Part shown: piece after piece, positions 33,598 to 44,116 of the stretch
Numbering within the stretch: position 1 is the first letter of the stretch
How the letters are laid out: each line of letters starts with the position of its first letter
Source of the DNA: Diaporthe sp. PMI_573
Taxonomy: Eukaryota; Ascomycota; Sordariomycetes; Diaporthales; Diaporthaceae
Assembly: GCA_021399435.1 (NCBI GenBank)
Contig: JAJTUP010000094.1
Location: 167,643 to 231,642 of the forward strand
Direction: 5' to 3'
DNA length: 64,000 nt
Notes under the pieces: model-generated
Seen by the model: the letters and a program-made list of their open reading frames with translations, nothing else
What the model was told of the DNA's origin: nothing
Databases searched by the model: none
Made by a program: the position numbers and the translations under genes

Positions 33598-33687
33598 CCC
33601 GGCTAGAAGTCGGGTTTCCAGGCGTTCGGTGGCTTTGGATATGGTTAGGCTGAATCCATAGAATCAAGATTCGTTTCACAATTCACT

Positions 33688-34900
33688 TTACAACACCGAT
33701 TCCCGTACGTCCCGTAGATTCAGGTGCGCTCTGAAACGTTCAAACTGAGCGCGTGATAAAACCTTGGTGAGTCCGTCCACAGGCATTTTCTCGGTTTCCA
33801 AGTAGGTAACGTGAAAGCTGCCTTTCTTATATTCCTGTTTCAACCACATCTGATGGATGTCCACATGCCGTAGCTTCGTGCTGAGTCTTTCAGGCTCGGC
33901 AATAACTAGGCGTGTAGTTTGTTGGTTATCGCAATATATCCTCCAGCGCTTCCAACTCACTACACAGCGGTCTACCTACCCGTTGGATGAGACCGCCGCC
34001 ATCTCAGATAAATAGGGCTGCGGTCTTTAAAGCCTTTTGTAAAAGGTCTAAGGCATCCTTTACCAACAATGCATCCTGTCTATCTTGCCCAAGCGCGAAC
34101 ACCAAACATTCTATCTTTAATGCCGGTTCCACCCAAAGAATCATATAGTTGCTGTCTAGAATCATCAGCTTAGTCTTTAAATATGTCGGTGAAGGCAGCC
34201 AGGAAGGCAGTAAGATCTGCCATCACCACCTTGTACCTTTACTATCTGATGCAGAGTAAATAGGATGACTAGTCCACTCTGCATGCCAGGCAAGGAATTC
34301 CTGAGTGGTGTAAGAAGACCTGTTGTTTTCCCTAGGCAAGGTTAGCTCCCACAGATCATACAATCTATGGAAAGCTAGAGATCAAACCGTGGTTGCAGGA
34401 GAGAATTTAGCCGGCCCCTAGGGCATCCACTGAAGCTTCTTTGCAGTGTCCATTAGAATCAGCGTAAACTTCACAAGCCTGTCTTGATGTCAAAACACAC
34501 ACTTGGCCGCCTTAGTGTTTAGCGCAAAATTGTATGGATTTCCGAGGATATCACCCTGCTAAAAGTAGCAAACTTTCTTGACCAGCTTGGGCTCTCTCTC
34601 AAGCAGTGCTTGTAGTATAGTCAGAGATGCCCCGCCAAAGAACGTAGTCTGGTTATGATTTCGAATTTCGCTGAAGAGGTGGTCGTAGCTAAATTCTTCG
34701 AAAGGAGACTTGCCACCAAACTCCGCTTCCTTCCTCTCAATATCTTTCTTGTACTATAGCCAAAGGCTAGTTCTTCGCTACTCAACTTACAACTTCTCGG
34801 AAGTGGGCATTTCCATAATATCACAAATAATGCATCTTTAGGTTGATTGGGCTTTCCAACTTGTCCAGACAAGCCACGTCAATGTAAGCTTCAAAACGAC
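33688..34900 (-). pseudogene. Ty1/copia pol fragment (RNase H end), decayed
   Basis: The intact part (33960-33688) reads I-Y-C-D-N-Q-Q-T-T-R-L, K-L-R-H-V-D-I-H-Q-M-W-L-K-Q-E and M-P-V-D-G-L-T-K-V-L, the end of a copia RNase H with its T-K-x-L tail. Upstream on the same strand (to about 34900) short pieces such as Y-T-T-Q-E-F-L-A-W-H-A-E-W are recognisable across several TAG/TAA stops, consistent with a decayed reverse transcriptase/RNase H. No integrase or gag. Confidence 0.78.
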
Positions 34901-35864
34901 TGCATCGTGTTCTCATGGTAGTCTAATAGTCCATTGCGACAAGCTGTGCGTGTTTGATGGAGTCCTCCCTGCTTCCATTCGCCGGCTTAATGCATCGCAT
35001 AAGCTAGTGTTGGAAGGCAGCACTTCGGGCCCGTCGGAGGCCCGGTGAAGGGCACCGTAGTATCGGCGAAAGGCACCGCAGCACCGCTCAGGCCCATATG
35101 GCGCCCAAGTCAGGGCTGAGCCTCGCTCAGGCCAGCGTGCATCGAGATCCGTGAGGGATGGGCAGGTCAGGTTATAAGATGGGTGGCTAGACGCACTGGA
35201 ATCACAATGTAGTTAGGTATCAATCGCAACATAGCACAGAATGTTCAGATCCTGATCTGCCCTCAAGCAATCTTTGCACAGCATCTTCCCCTGACCTCTC
35301 GACAGCTAGATATGTAGTTAGATATTTTCTGAGGCTATACATATCAGGTAGCCTTAAAATGCGCCTGATAAGATTCAGCTTACCAAGTCTTGCTCGTCTT
35401 CATTCAGCGACCTGCCATCAACCTGTTTGCTTCTGATTATATCTTGTGTCAAGCGACCAGCCAGAACGGTGGTTAAAGGTGGATCGCCGCCTTCCAGCGG
35501 AGCAGAAATCAGGCGGTGAGGGGAAATGAGCACTCCAAAAATAGATCACGATGTTCAATTGACAATTATCTACAATAAAGTACTTTAATAAAATTTCGAA
35601 GTACTGCATAGTACGCACATGGGAATATACCGAAACAAGTACCCATCAAAGTGTGTTTCTATAACGTCCTACACTATAGTACTTTTCTGATCGTCGCAGA
35701 GCTAAATGTACCTGATTCCTTAAACATAAATATGGAAGTCCCGTAGTATATACTGTACTCCTTTATCAGCAGGAGAGCTGCCTCTTACGGGTAACACGAT
35801 CGGTGCCACTGTTTTGCAAGTTTTACTTACAAACCGGTGTTGCACCATACCCTCCCACTTTCAA
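34901..35864. other. no gene; possible copia LTR and AGTACT-rich stretch
   Basis: From about 35005 the sequence TGTTGGAAGGCAGC begins in the style of copia LTRs, but no second copy or end was found. From 35570 to 35770 the motif AAGTACT is frequent and resembles 27465-27490 (AAAGTACTTTTATTGAGAAGTACTG against AAAGTACTTTAATAAAATTTCGAAGTACTG in broken form). No coding signal. Confidence 0.3.
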
Positions 35865-36316
35865 ATGGATCCAGAAACTCGAAATAAAGTGGTGAAAAAA
35901 GCTAAGCGTGAACGTGAGATGTTTCGAAAGCGACTACGGACGATCATGAAAAAGGTAGAAGGACTTCATACTCAATGTGGGGGGGAGGCGTTTCTCGCCG
36001 TTTACAAGAATGGAAAATTTTATGTGTTTTCCTCAAATCCAGGAAACAAAAGGTGGCCGCCGCCTCTGAGCGACATTGTTAGTCCAGACATTACATTTAT
36101 TAGCAACATTTGGCGCTAATTGCTTGTCAGATGCTCACATATCCATTGCCAGAAATTCATCATCTGTTGAATGGCCTTTGCCATATGGCGATAGTACGTA
36201 CGTACGTAGTGGGTCTGTTGGTAGGTTCTGATTGTATTGCTTGCTTGGGGAAACGGGTGTACTTCGTACGAAGGGGAAGAGGCCACTCTTCCCCAGCCGG
36301 GCCCCCGGCTGACTAA
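35865..36316 (+). CDS. MADS-box-like small protein, copy 2 (3' end altered by an insertion)
   Basis: Exon 1 (35865-36077) encodes a basic N-terminus and a MADS-like domain: R-E-M-F-R-K-R-L-R-T-I-M-K-K-V-E-G-L, then E-A-F-L-A-V-Y-K-N-G-K-F-Y-V-F-S-S. This follows the SRF-type pattern of a DNA-contacting basic helix and a G-K-x-Y-x-F-S strand. W-P-P-P-L-S-D-I then joins, through an intron (36078-36130, GTTAGT...TGTCAG with GCTAAT branch), to L-T-Y-P-L-P-E-I-H-H. The other copy continues to D-E-D-S-S-P-D-R; here a 210-bp insertion changes the last residues and gives a stop at 36316. Probable role would be DNA binding, but the protein is far shorter than true MADS regulators. The MADS placement is from pattern alone. 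Confidence 0.65.
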
Positions 36317-36374
36317 GCACACCCCCAACCTATCGAACTACGTGCGATCCAACCAGGTGCTATTCCAACATCAT
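36165..36374. mobile_element. 210-bp insertion with 7-bp direct repeats
   Basis: Comparison with the uninterrupted copy at 32206-32560 shows 210 extra bp here, bounded by CATCATC at 36158-36164 and 36368-36374. The insert has no coding capacity and contains strong palindromes (GTACGTACGTAC, a GGGGAAGAG...CTCTTCCCC hairpin, AGCCGGGCCCCCGGCT). A MITE-like element or a filler insertion; family unknown. Confidence 0.7.
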
Positions 36375-36480
36375 CCAACTAAACCCAGTAGCGCCCAAGG
36401 AGAATGGCAAGAAGCCGTTGATGAGGACAGCTCTCCAGATCGTTAAAAAAATTTATTCCATAATGACAGGCACAGTACTT

Positions 36481-37439
36481 TCGTTTCTGATGTACGCGTT
36501 TATGCTGAATCGGTATCAAAATTGGGTGGTTATTTTAGAGATCCGTACACACACATACGTTTCGATTCCTCCCCAATCCAGGCGCTACACCCAGCTTTAT
36601 ACAAAGTACCGATGCTGTAGAAGTCTTAGAGGAATGGCTTGTAATTATAGAATACTCGATTGTAGAATTTGTCGGGGCGGGGGACGTTAACGACACAGAT
36701 CTTCGATTACTTTTTCCGGGGACTTGTCCTATAGAAATGGGACTGCAAGTACTCTTACAATTTTGGTATATTGGTCTATATCAAACAATGGTTAGACTTC
36801 CTGACTCGGGGAACGGTTGGGAGGTGGTTGGGACACTCTGCCGTGATTGGGAGTGGTTTGGACAACAGTTTGGACGCGGCTGCCCCGTTCAACTAGGCTT
36901 CTCAAATCGCGTTTTTAGTTTCGGCTAACACAGCCAGGTTCTCCCCACCTTTAAAATGAGCCTTTTTGCAAGAAGTTGACTGTTAGAAAATCATCCTTTA
37001 ATGAATAAATAACGACAACAGTATAGAGCGGGTATGTTGCCTGAGCAGCTGAAGCGCTTTGTATCCTGTGCCACTGGAAGATCGTCGTGAGAATGTTTCA
37101 GGAGACTTCTGCAACCAAGACCTGATTTGACATTATTCAGGACCCAGCCGCATGTCCCTGGGAATTTGTTGCCTGGTCCGGCCGCGAACTCGAATATGGA
37201 CGAGTCGGACGAATCGGATGGCTCATATGACTTTTGCTCGTATGTGGCGTATGGGGGCTCCGACTCCGAAGGTGATATCTGGAACGAGCTCTTCACAAAT
37301 AAAGCGCTTTTCGACCACGGCCGAGAGATCTCAGTATAAAGTTTCAGAAATGGAGGAGAGTTCTACAATGCTAGTCGGCGATGGTATATGGTGGTGATAT
37401 TAGAGTTCCATTTAACACAGACATATCCGTTTTCAAAAG
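36481..37439. other. no gene recognised
   Basis: Short frames only. A 70-codon frame at 37127 is rich in D-E-S-D and unlikely to be meaningful. The right end leads into the hAT remnant and may contain its lost N-terminal part. Confidence 0.35.
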
Positions 37440-39214
37440 GTTTACCAACCTGGCTTAAATGCACCCGCGGCCAACGCCGCCTCCTTGTCCACATCTCCTT
37501 TAACGGCTAGACAGCTAGGAACCAACCCCCCCTGTATGGTATTACTTGCTTCTGCAGGGACGACGAGGGGAAGCCCGTGAAGTTGATCCTGGGGGTTCCC
37601 GAGATCTCTCAACGCCATACGGGCTTTAACATTGCGGAGGTTGTCTACAGCATCTTGCAGAGATTCAATATTAGTGACAAGATAGGATATGCCGTCCTTA
37701 ACAACGCTACTAATAACGATACTGCAATAGGGAAATTGGGAGATTTTTTGGGGTTCCACGGCGCAAATTAACGAGGCCGGTACTTTGGTCATATCCTCAA
37801 CCTCTCTGCAAGGGCCCTGCTATTTGCACCATACGAAAATAGAAGGGAGGCCGACGAGTTTGACGAAGCCGCAGTAACTAACCGTAAGTAGATGGCATGG
37901 CGCAAAAGAGATCCAGTTGGTCAATAAAACGTCTGATCAAGCGGATTTCTAGACTAATATCAAACAGGCAAATTGCATAACCTGGTTTGCAACATTCGCT
38001 CAAGCCACCGACTTTCCTTGCTTCTTTGCAATATACAACGCCAATCTCTCCCCGCTAGCCAAAAGCCGTTAAAGGTCGTACGTAATAACGACACACAGTG
38101 GCTATCGCAGCTATATATAATCCAGCATGCCTTAACCCTTCGCCCCTCGCTTAACATCCTCCTCCTTGAGTACAAACACAAATGGCAGCAGCAAAACGTC
38201 ACAAAAAATGAGATACTCAAAAAAGACAAAGTCCCGCCACAAATCCTGGACAATAACAGCAAACTTACAAATCGTAACTAGGTTATACTCCAAAAGTTCA
38301 ATAATTTATTGTCCGACTTCGAGACTGTTGTCAGAACCCTTAAAGGGGACGGTCAGACCAGGACCCGCCATAATGGCTTCAAGGAAGCGTACGGGAACAT
38401 CTAGGACGTAACCCTTAGCTTTGAGAGAATTCTTCAGTTACTAGAGACGACCAAGGAGGAAGCTCAACAACTTGATGAGAAAGACTTCCTTTATAATAGA
38501 GTCAACGCTGTGTAGGCAAAGACATACCACTACTATTAACTACTAGACGAGACGCCTATCTACTATACAGCCCTTGCCCTACATCCTGGCTACAGCTGGG
38601 AGTATTTCAAACAACAATAGGCAGACCGGCCTAATTGGGTCCAGAAGGCTAGAGAGATCGTCAGAAAGGTCTGGCAGGCAGACTATTCTACCAAGAAGGT
38701 AGAGTCTACATTCAATACAACAAACCTGCTACTTCCTACACAAAAACGGCGATTTGTTGACCCATTCAACAGGGAGGCCAGGAAGCGTCGACAACTCGAA
38801 GGCCAGCTAATTGCCCAAGCAGAGAGGATTCAGGGGGATAAGTATAAGGGTTGGTGCGCGGATAAATCTAACCACTTTAACTGCAAAGATCCTTTTGCGT
38901 ACTAGTTCCAGCGTCGTTTTAAATACCCTCGTTTGGCCCAGATGGCGTTTAATTTTCTAACTATTCAGCCGATAAGGGCTAAGTGCGAGAGGCTATTCTC
39001 GTCAGCAGGAAGGATAATGACCCAGCAGAGGTTATCCCTTAATGCCATAATGGTTAGTATATGCCAGGTCCTCCGGTCTTGGTACCAGTCAGGCCTGGTC
39101 ACTGCCACAGATTCCTCTCTATTGCAAGGCAAGGGCGGAGGCAACAAGACACGCCCGTGGCTTGGATCGCCGTCAGAGGAGTACGATTCAGAGAGAGATA
39201 AGTGTAAAGCATGA
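37440..39214 (+). pseudogene. hAT transposase remnant with many TAG/TAA stops
   Basis: Recognisable in order: L-H-I-S-F-N-G-W-T-A-R (first catalytic block, about 37485), D-D-E-G-K-P-V-K-L-I-L-G-V-P-E-I, a second block with N-N-A-T-N-N-D-T-A (about 37700), R-Y-F-G-H-I-L-N-L, then the dimerisation end I-Q-P-I-R-A-K-C-E-R-L-F-S-S-A-G (about 38970). The frame is broken by stops such as those near 38279, 38402, 38513, 38538, 38619 and 38902; each is TAG or TAA, and several sit where CAG or CAA would be expected. That pattern fits repeat-induced C-to-T mutation. Different lineage from the intact hAT at 44117. Confidence 0.85.
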
Positions 39215-39329
39215 TGCAATTTATGAGGCTTCTGTACTATATTGGTGGCTAGACGCTGTCACGGGCATATCATACATACATCAAGGCATCTGTCATTATG
39301 TGTCATAAGATTGGCAACAAAGGCAATTT

Positions 39330-39440
39330 AAAGGCAATATATTGCCGCAACGCAACGCAATGTACCCTCTGCTTACTAATACGGCAACGCAACGCAACAT
39401 GGGGGCTATATTGCGTTGCGTTGCGTTGCTCGGAGCCTTG
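39330..39440. repeat. GCAACGCAAC direct and inverted repeats
   Basis: GCAACGCAACGCAA occurs twice in one orientation (about 39347 and 39384) and GCGTTGCGTTGCGTTGC once in the other (39412-39430), allowing a stem. Located 120 bp beyond the hAT remnant, it may be that element's terminal region. Confidence 0.55.
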
Positions 39441-39570
39441 CTTTCAGGTCGAGGACAAGAATGTATTAATGTGAAGAAGTGCCACTCATTTCCTTTCTGG
39501 CAGCTGTACTACCCTAACACGAAGACCCCCAACGAATCCTTCTTTCCCCGACCACAACGTCAATCCCCCA

Positions 39571-40590
39571 TCAATTTGGTGGAAGCTTCGAGGAACAGCT
39601 CGCGGTTGATTGCGCCCTAGAGTCGATGCCGAGTAACTCATGAGGTTTGAAAGAGCTGCTTGAAGCATGACATCCCCCATAAGCCACTTCTGGACTGGTC
39701 AAGTTTGTCTCCCTTTCCATTACAACCTTTGGGCTCTCGCATGCCTTGGAAGAATGGCCCATGCTTGCAGAGTAGCTCCAGCGTTCGGCATGAGCGCCTG
39801 GGAGAGGCTCCAGTGCATGGCTGCCTCGTGGGTATTGCGGGTACACCCTGGTGCCTTGTGGCTTGATGATGTCGATCAGCTTGTTGAGAACGATGAATTC
39901 TAGCTTGAGCTTGAAGCTGTAGACAAGTGGTTGGTATGAGGTCTGGATATCAAGATGGCCGCTAAACTCGGTGATAATAAGGCTGATATCGAGAAGGATT
40001 ACGATGGTATTAATGATGACGAGCTGCCGGACAACACCTTGCGCCCTGCCGCCTTTGACAGCAATGACGGATTTCAGGCCGTGGCCAGCCTCCCATATGT
40101 AAAGGCCGGAAATGATAGCTTCCTGGATACTGAATACAACCAGCTGCAGCCGCTCGTAGACGTCGAACACGACAAGAAAATTGTCAGGATCCACGTTATA
40201 GCCAATCCAGAAAATTGTTAGGGGAATGTGCATTATAAAGAAGTTGGTGACAATCATGATGAGCACCCAGCGGGTTTTCCTTCTATTGGAAACCACGAGA
40301 TGCAACCTGGAGTACAAGACAACAGACTGGCCCGTAACCATGCCCCACCAGCTGAGGGCTAGGAGGACGGCCATCGGGGTGTTGGGAGCGAGAGCGAAGA
40401 GCCGAAGCAGATTGACGATTGCGTAAAAGACAGTACCCGTGGTGGCGACGATCATGCTCCAGAAATAGAGGCCGGTATAGCGCTTGAAGGTGTAATAGAT
40501 GAGGACGAGGATTTCCGCGCAATTGAGGCAGGCCATGCCGAACAAGGCGGCGATGGCCATGCAGATGGCTAATGGAGGTGCCTCGGCCAT
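39571..40590 (-). CDS. seven-transmembrane protein, DUF7703-like
   Basis: A single-exon gene of 339 residues with an ATG at 40590. About seven hydrophobic segments are visible, for example A-I-C-M-A-I-A-A-L-F-G-M-A, F-W-S-M-I-V-A-T-T-G-T-V-F-Y, V-L-I-M-I-V-T-N-F-F-I-M and L-V-I-I-N-T-I-V-I-L-L-D-I-S-L. The pair Y-Y-T-F-K-R-Y-T-G-L-Y-F-W-S after the first helix and the W-x-G-Y-x-V-D-P-D-N-F segment match the fungal integral-membrane family annotated as DUF7703. A cytosolic tail of about 90 residues is Ser-rich. Function unknown; the topology is receptor-like. Intact, with no introns and no obvious partner genes nearby. Confidence 0.87.
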   Translation of the reverse strand: MAEAPPLAICMAIAALFGMACLNCAEILVLIYYTFKRYTGLYFWSMIVATTGTVFYAIVNLLRLFALAPNTPMAVLLALSWWGMVTGQSVVLYSRLHLVVSNRRKTRWVLIMIVTNFFIMHIPLTIFWIGYNVDPDNFLVVFDVYERLQLVVFSIQEAIISGLYIWEAGHGLKSVIAVKGGRAQGVVRQLVIINTIVILLDISLIITEFSGHLDIQTSYQPLVYSFKLKLEFIVLNKLIDIIKPQGTRVYPQYPRGSHALEPLPGAHAERWSYSASMGHSSKACESPKVVMERETNLTSPEVAYGGCHASSSSFKPHELLGIDSRAQSTASCSSKLPPN

Positions 40591-41663
40591 GTTTCCTTTA
40601 GATAATGGTGATCAGTTTCGGCGTACTGAAGAGGATTGGTGACAGGAGACTTGAATGACTTGCGAGGAATGCCGCGGAATGATGGATCAATTTGATGCAG
40701 CTCTCAACCGACGACCAAAAAAAAAGAAATAAAAGAAAGGTACAATCATAGCTATGACTCCGGGCGAAGGCAGAAGAGCCGCGAAAAGGTTGGTATATAG
40801 AGAAGGAAAGGTTGAAGGGGCACATATGCAACCGTACAGATTGGTGTGGCTTCGTTTGGAAAACTGGCGGCACTTCTAGCCAAGCCACTTCGGCCAGGCG
40901 ATGCACCGGTTTCCGCAGAAGCGGTATGCCTAGACTATTAGACTATTATATTATTGGTGATAGTGGCTTGACCCCTTTCCCTATACTACGACAGCCAGGG
41001 GAGAGCAGGGGGATGTCGTCGATCGCTGATTCTTGGAGCTGCTAGCTCACTAGCTTGCTCCGTTCATGCCAATGAATAGCATGGAGCTATGCACGGGCCC
41101 ATGGCATGGTTAGGGATATTGAGGCATGTATATCGCATTGGCCCTTTGTCCTGTGGGCCAGCCTTCATTGCCTGCGATACTTACGCTACGAATCAAAATT
41201 AGCGGAATCGTCGCCGAAACCAAAAGGACTAAAGCCCACAATTGCACAGACTATATCTGGGATTACATACAAAAGACAGCGTTCTCGGTTGGAAGCGGCA
41301 CAAACCTTCTTCCCAAAGACACGCTGCGTTGCACTGTTAATGCTAGGGAGGCTTGCTCGACGTAATTTGGGCTGAGATGAGTTTGTAGTTGCACCCAGGC
41401 CAGACTCTACCTAAACCTAATTATGAATAACAGAACCCGGCAAGGCGGACGCGTCCCGCTCGCCGACAAAGAAAAGAGAATGTGGGACCCCTCTCTGCCA
41501 CATGGCTACTTCCCCGCAAGAAATCCGTGTCACTGCCTATGGTGACTTCGGTTATTGCCTGATGATGCCCGCCAGGCACACCAATTTTATCACGACTCCC
41601 CCAGACGTGTGTCTCTAGGGCGTCCGGATCAGCACGCGAGAGCGTTTGGCCGTGCCCTCCTCT
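40591..41663. other. intergenic, nothing recognised
   Basis: Promoter side of the membrane-protein gene and 3' side of the oxygenase-like gene (both minus strand). Only short frames. Confidence 0.45.
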
Positions 41664-43539
41664 TTACCTTCTTTGTTTCTTCGTCTTCCTGAAGCGATCG
41701 GAGGCCGGAGGGATGGTGGCGATCAGAGCCATACGGCAGAACACAACATCAGGCGGCTCGGCTTTGTCTCCGTAAATCTGATGGTAGGATCAATCAGTCA
41801 TCACATCCTTCCCTTCTCACAAAAAGCGACCTCGTTGCTGAGGGGAAAGGGAGGAAGGGTGGTGCAGGGCGGACTCACGTAATGCATCCAGGCCAAGCGT
41901 CGCCAACATGGCTCGTTGACCCATTCGACATCGTCCAGTTTATCACCCAGTCGGTCCGCAAGCTCCTCCGCATTGTCGTGAGCAGCCCGTGATATCATTA
42001 CCGTGCCATTTTCGCCACCGGTTATCTCAAGCGGGAAATGGTCGCCTTCGTACCACTTGAACGTGGATGTTTTGGGGGGCGCCGGGACAACCGGCGTCAG
42101 ACGGACGTCGAGGTTGAGATGACAAAGGGCGGCGAAGGTTGACAAGTCGATACCCTTGAGAGCGTTAATTTTGTCGCTGGGGAGGGTTTCACTTTCTGGT
42201 GGGTTTTCGTCTTCGTGGTGACCGGCTTCGTAATTTACTCGGCTTCCCCTTTTAATTTCCGGGACCTTCGAAATCGTAGTCGGGTATGCGTGAACGCAGT
42301 AGATGCCCAGTTTTCCGCCTGCACGCCAATCAACTTAGCCAAACTCGTCGTCCAGTGAGCCGGCGTGCACCATGGTGGCGCGCCTCCCTCTTTGGCAGTT
42401 GGACTGCTGCTAGGAATGGGATTGGGGTTTTTGACTTACCCTTCGGCATCCACTGCGACTCGGCGAGCAGATTTTGCAGGATATCGTACGACGTAAGGCT
42501 TGAAATGTTCACCGGCGCCGTCCCGCAGCACAGTCCGGAGAGAGAGTCTTCTTCACTGCAGGCTCGTGGCTCGTAGTACAGCTTGTACTCCAGCATCACG
42601 ACGTCTCCCGAGACTATTGCCTCGTAGCCGCTGGAGAAAGCGGCCCAATACAAGGCCTCGGTTTCTTGCGTCGTTTCCCAGTCATACGTCTTGTAGCCCT
42701 CGGGGTGGCTCACAGTCAGCTTTCCGCCTTCATACGGGCTCGGCAGGCATAGAACCAGTGACCCAAACGGCGCCTTCCCAGAGGAGGGTTCGGAATCGCT
42801 CTTGAGGGAGCCCGGGGCTCCTTTGTACACCTGCCGTGCGCAGCACGTTAGCGCCAATTTAAAACACCTGCATGACGGCCGGTGGAAAGGTTCAGGCCGC
42901 ACGCTCCTCCTCTCGTCCCCCTACTCACGATGATCTTGGCAATCTTGGCCACGACAGAGCCTCCGTCGTTGACGCCCCCGCGCCCGATGTCTGCAATATT
43001 AGGCAGCAAAAGCTGCTCAATCCGAGGCATGATGCCCAACTTGTACGGACACAGATTGGTGGAGAACCTGGAATCATCCATGGCCGAGGCCTTGCTCACG
43101 CTTGCGTCGTCCACGTCTTGTCCTTGCGACCCAGATGCGGCAAGTCGCGCACAAGGTCCTCGAACGTCTCCGTGTGATCCTTGATCGGGAACTTCAGCTT
43201 AGCCGCTGAACCGTCGGTGCGGTCCCAGCGGATCACGATAGGACGTGGGTCTACCACTGCCATCATTGCCGGCGCTGGAGTCGACTTCCTTTTCTCCTTG
43301 CTCTTTTTCTTCCCTATGTTAGCGTTGTTGACTGGACCACCGGCCTGGCTTGGAGGGTCTTCTCCCCCCTTCAGGAGCCGAGCGACATCCTCCAAGGCGA
43401 TGGAGCCACCAAAAGTCGCGGTCGAGTTTTGTGGCGACGAAAAGTGATCGATCAGGGCTTTGTGGTAGTCTTGGGAGCTGAGATCATTTGGAATCTCGGC
43501 CGGTGTCACCGGTGGGGCCTTTCTTTTTCTAGGAGGCAT
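41664..43539 (-). CDS. 2-oxoglutarate/Fe(II) oxygenase-like protein, ligands apparently lost
   Basis: Five exons can be joined (first 43539-43100; donors GTGAGC, GTGAGT, GTAAGT and GTGAGT), starting M-P-P-R-K-R-K-A-P-P and ending at the TAA at 41664. The order of conserved blocks matches a large fungal family of prolyl-4-hydroxylase-type proteins: T-N-L-C-P-Y-K-L-G-I, a strand with F-G-S-L-V-L-C-L-P-S-P-Y-E-G-G-K-L, Y-D-W-E, A-L-Y-W-A-A-F-S-S, then I-Y-C-V-H-A-Y, L-K-G-I-D-L and Y-G-D-K near the end. In that family the segment before F-G-S-L-V carries H-x-D and the one after W-A-A-F carries E-H-E-V; here they read S-D-S-E-P-S and G-Y-E-A-I-V, so the iron-binding histidines seem replaced. The gene structure is intact, so it may act in a non-catalytic way. 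Confidence 0.78.
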
Positions 43540-44116
43540 CTTGTTTCGGCCAAGTGTTGTGTGTCTGTATCTGAAAGGTAGTCACACAGTGCAGTGCAAG
43601 AGGAAGGGGTAGTAGGAGGACTGGAGATACAACTTTCTGTTCGCCGGTTGTGGTGGGGATGCGCACTTATATACTTAGTAAGCAGGGCATTATTGGTAGA
43701 GGAGCCAAGTAACACGCGTCTCGAGGGCAACAAATGAACCTGGGCCGGGGGGTCGGAAAGGGCGTTATATTAGTAGAGATTTTCACCCACCTACGATTTA
43801 TTCTCCAGCACTATGTTAGGAGAGGTTAGACGCATTAGATCCGATCGTACAAGCCTCACTACCTCTATTTTTCTTGCTCGGGGGGACTGGCGCAGTCCAA
43901 GGGCAGGAGTATAGTAGACGTGTGGTGCATTGATTGAGCCCATTGTACACCCCCCCTATAAACACTAACCCCCTCCCCCCTCGCCCCTCCCCGGCCCCGC
44001 TCTATCCCTCCTTCCCTTCTCACTAAGTGGCACTGCCAAGGTACGCCCGCGCAACACGGTTCCCTGTGCGACAAACAAACATGTCGATCAGCCGCTATCG
44101 TATGGAGGTTGGCGGC
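43540..44116. other. intergenic up to the hAT insertion
   Basis: Promoter side of the oxygenase-like gene. A C-rich stretch (43950-44000) is unremarkable. No gene recognised on either side of the hAT insertion point. Confidence 0.4.
44108..44115. repeat. target-site duplication, left copy
   Basis: GTTGGCGG, repeated at 47190-47197 directly after the right terminus. On this side one extra C separates it from CAGTGATG. Confidence 0.8.

Noticed and set aside
31389..39214. A Starship-type giant element
   Set aside because: No tyrosine-recombinase (DUF3435) captain gene was seen and the pieces are unrelated transposon fragments.
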